NCBI GenBank assembly: GCA_903929315.1
Contig: CAIYUC010000023.1
Span: forward strand, 1 to 41,249
Reading direction: 5' to 3'
DNA: 41,249 nt
DNA from: an uncultured Bacteroidales bacterium
GTDB lineage: Bacteria > Bacteroidota > Bacteroidia > Bacteroidales > FEN-979
Positions within the stretch are counted from its first letter, which is position 1. Every line of letters begins with the position of its first letter. Positions 41,122-41,249 of this stretch are shown in pieces. The notes beneath the pieces were generated by a model. It was not told the origin of the DNA, ran no database searches, and saw only the letters and a program-made list of their open reading frames with translations. The position numbers and the translations under genes are program-made.

Positions 41122-41249
41122 TAACTAAAAACCAAGCTGCTTGGTTGACAAGCATATAGGTTTAACTCTGATTCGATTTTTAATAACCTTTTTTGTAAAA
41201 ATATTCGCTTAGACTCGAGCATTTTTACATTCTTTGTACGGTCAATAGA

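Overview
The window looks like chromosomal DNA from an anaerobic or facultative member of the Bacteroidota (Bacteroidetes). The signs are secreted proteins with type IX secretion (T9SS, Por) C-terminal sorting tails, two FISUMP-domain proteins, an ExbB-ExbD-ExbD-TonB block, TANNTTTG-type -7 promoter boxes, few Shine-Dalgarno sequences, and a complex I operon without nuoE, nuoF and nuoG. No rRNA, tRNA or CRISPR array was seen.

Layout. 1-5360 is a mixed accessory region: a frameshifted HigB/RelE-like toxin with its HigA-like antitoxin, a GyrI-like protein, a T9SS-exported BNR-repeat protein, an antitoxin remnant overlapping a MaoC-like hydratase gene, and a cytochrome b561-like/YceI pair. 5618-15547 is an 11-gene nuoABCDHIJKLMN operon, followed by two small genes. 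16389-20144 encodes a 1251-aa exported protein with PKD, four Ig-like repeats and a FISUMP domain. 20438-26613 is an envelope-energisation block: PstS-like lipoprotein, TPR protein, ExbB, two ExbD, TonB. 26776-33632 is hdrCBA-flxDCBA, a heterodisulfide-reductase-like module fused to an NAD(P)H-oxidising Flx module. It is predicted to perform flavin-based electron bifurcation. 33633-41249 is a scrap-rich region: a chimeric ISL3 transposase, IS ends, an IS200-like remnant, a four-helix-bundle (IVP/S23 family) gene, a FISUMP lipoprotein, a T9SS protein with 29-residue repeats, satD plus a small membrane protein, a decayed SNF2 helicase, and a scar carrying a tail that resembles flxA.

How the genes work together. 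The 11-subunit complex I and HdrABC-FlxABCD suggest a redox economy built on ferredoxin, NADH and a low-molecular-weight thiol or disulfide-type acceptor. Complex I would take electrons from ferredoxin or an unknown donor and pump ions. Hdr-Flx would link NADH oxidation to ferredoxin and a second acceptor. ExbBD-TonB then spends the ion gradient on outer-membrane import.

The most unusual signal is a set of short tandem arrays with units of 7, 8 or 9 bp scattered through the window. They lie between genes, inside operons (nuoK-nuoL, exbB-exbD, flxB-flxA) and in frame inside two coding regions. One heptamer family (cattgtt/agttatt and complements) brackets the intact four-helix-bundle gene on both sides and supplies its last codons. 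The same family or a close relative sits beside both other copies or fragments of that gene, and two of those sites also touch a flxA 3' end. This looks like an undescribed repeat-associated mobile cassette or recombination system. The mechanism is inference; the repeats and copies are visible in the sequence.
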